From Chara braunii (Eukaryota > Streptophyta > Charophyceae > Charales > Characeae), in contig BFEA01000029.1 of NCBI GenBank assembly GCA_003427395.1, positions 2,431,185 through 2,495,184 on the forward strand: DNA of 64,000 bases. Direction: 5' to 3'. The notes beneath the pieces are model-generated. The model was not told the origin of the DNA. It did no database searches and worked only from the letters and a program-made list of their open reading frames with translations. A program made the position numbers and the translations under genes. Of this stretch, positions 62,480 through 64,000 are shown one piece after another (the stretch's first letter is position 1; each line of letters opens with the position of its first letter).

Positions 62480-63764
62480 GAGTGCGGCTCCTGAGGGAAG
62501 TGTAAACAAGTCCACGAAGCACAAATGGTAGTCTCTCTTAAGGGATATCCCCTCTTCTTCCCTTCCTGGCCATTTCACTTCTCTCAAGCTTCCTCCTTCA
62601 GGACCCTCCGGCCAGTCTTGATTAAATTTTTGAATACAAATTATGATATTTTTTTTGTTGCAATAGCTGTATCTTGGTCTTTACCTTTATCTAGTGTGCC
62701 CTTATTTATGTCTGCACGAATTGAACAATTAAGTTAGCAAATTCATTTCCTTCTATTTGTTCATTTTCTCTTTTATGAATACACCTTTTGTACCATAATG
62801 CCCATAAAATGACTTTCTAACCTAAATGAAACAAATTTGTACGGAATTTTGATTGTGTTTCCAGTGGTGTCCAATGACCCAAAAGGATGGCTTTCCAATC
62901 CCGTGTCAGTCAATACCCGACAGTGACCTCCATACACAGTCTCATCTTCTCCAAGTCAAAATCGATCCTGGGCATTAGATAAACACATGCTCTATTGTTT
63001 CTCTGATCTTCTTATGTGGAAAGACCGTAAGACATGCTTTATACCATGGAAGAGTCAAACTACGTTGCTCCAGACTAGTGTGATCAATAAGCCAATTATT
63101 TGTTGGTAGGCATCGATGAAGGATTTGTCATTGTAAGGAGGAAAATTTAGCTGGTCGGTTTTTAATTTTTTAAAGAATTTAATATTTTTAATGGAGTGTA
63201 CGTCAATATTCAGGTCGTCACCTCCACCCGTGGTCTCAACAAGCGATATGCTGCCTTCACCGTTAGAGTTTGCAATGTGCGAATTTGAGTTTTTTTCCCT
63301 GTTTTTCATACCCATTTTTCTAGGTCTGTAGGGAGGTCCGGAATTTGGCATTGCGCGTGAAAAACCCTCCATCCAATGGTCGCTGATATGAATATCACTC
63401 TAATTTTGAACATCGCCTTAAATGGGAAGAATTTTACTTTACTATTTGATGGAAGACGGATTAGGTGGTTTGCTGTTATTTTAAATAAGGTTACTAATGC
63501 TCCTTCATTTAGTACTGTCATTATTTGCCCTACCTGCCAATCTTGTGGATCTTGAGTAATTATTACAAAGTTGCCTTCTTTAAATTTTATCTCACTTCTT
63601 AATTTTATCACCCATGCGAGAGGGATAGAGCAGATGATGTGATCAAGATTTTGATCCAAATTACGCGCATAAGCAATTGTTTTTTTCAGCTGATCTGAAG
63701 ACTTCCATGCTTTCTTTTCCAGGTCCCAAATGTCTTTTATCGCATTACCCATTTTCTCACCCAC
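62480..63764 (-). mobile_element. LINE ORF2 C-terminal fragment
   Basis: 63764-63306 is an open frame: IKDIWDLEKKAWKSSDQLKK, WVIKLRSEIKFKEGNFV, ALVTLFKITANHLIRLPSNS. In the next frame come LHRCLPTNNWLIDHTSLEQ and IRETIEHVFI*CPGS (zf-RVT His/Cys), then a C-terminal tail to 62480. Close to the LINE at 52.9-54.9 kb by the LHRCLPTxNWL motif. Stops show it is dead. Confidence 0.7.
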
Positions 63765-64000
63765 TTAGACCATGGAGGAGTGGAGCAGTTATGCACACAA
63801 CCATTAATGTCCGTTATCCTTTTATTCCCCAAAAGTGGTTGTCTCAAAATCTTTTCAAAGCGTACTAGTGTAGGTTTATTTGGAAGAGGTAGTTTTCTTC
63901 ACGTCCTTAATAGGGACACTCATAGGTTATCCGAAAGTAGATCTCTACATATTGCAGCTCTTTCCGCTTCGAATTTTGAACGGGCAGAAGGATGAGGAAT
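63765..64000. other. Window edge, probably further LINE sequence
   Basis: AT-rich DNA upstream of the preceding LINE frame. No motif can be read before the window ends. Confidence 0.3.

Overview
This window is nuclear DNA of a eukaryote from the green (streptophyte) lineage, most likely a charophyte alga such as Chara. The organism call is inference. It rests on four things: a spliced gene with multi-kilobase GT-AG introns; plant-type LTR retrotransposons primed by initiator-methionine tRNA; a Penelope-like element whose GIY-YIG domain lies upstream of its reverse transcriptase, an arrangement known from green algae and protists; and an insertion of plant-type mitochondrial DNA. Simple repeats and dead mobile elements make up nearly all of the rest.

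Positions 1524-23830 (+) hold the only host gene I can support. It has five exons (1524-1582, 5894-6050, 18381-18497, 20211-20375, 23621-23830) with compatible phases. Together they give 708 nt, a 235-residue protein of the Oca6/Siw14-type atypical dual-specificity phosphatase family. The signature [10 protein letters not shown] keeps the cysteine, but Val stands where the phosphate-binding Arg of CX5R should be, so the product is probably a pseudophosphatase. Its introns are 4.3, 12.3, 1.7 and 3.2 kb. They hold a 5'-truncated LINE with a 12-bp target duplication (3.3-4.5 kb), a small inverted-repeat element (6.8 kb), the permuted Penelope-like element (7.2-11.6 kb), a satellite (12.2-13.5 kb), part of a second LTR retrotransposon (13.8-17.25 kb), further tandem repeats, perfect palindromes (20.8 kb) and a tRNA-derived SINE (22.9 kb).

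Positions 24-34 kb are dominated by a Ty3/gypsy chromovirus-like element on the minus strand (25135-33638). It has two LTRs of about 0.93 kb, a tRNA-iMet primer site, a polypurine tract, gag with a CCHC knuckle, and remnants of protease, RT, RNase H, integrase and chromodomain, all with stops, deletions and local duplications. A 633-bp inverted-repeat element sits inside it.

Positions 34-55 kb are a graveyard of LINE fragments on both strands. One LINE (39.6-46.7 kb, +) is split by 2.2 kb of foreign DNA between two 91-bp copies of the same endonuclease segment. A second (46.7-50.9 kb, -) abuts it tail to tail. Both lack the central RT palm. At 51235-51272 there is a perfect head-to-head pair of 19-bp Tn5 mosaic ends. 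That is the junction adapter of a Nextera mate-pair library and hence an assembly artefact.

Positions 55-64 kb hold several copies of a short SINE-like family with a variable-sequence but base-paired hairpin, two more LINE tails, a nuclear copy of mitochondrial DNA (cox2 3' half fused to an SSU rRNA piece, 58.4-59.06 kb) and a hairpin-rich TGTGACAG array (60.0-61.05 kb).

Everything outside the phosphatase gene looks like transposon or repeat remnants. No operon-like or other host genes were recognised.
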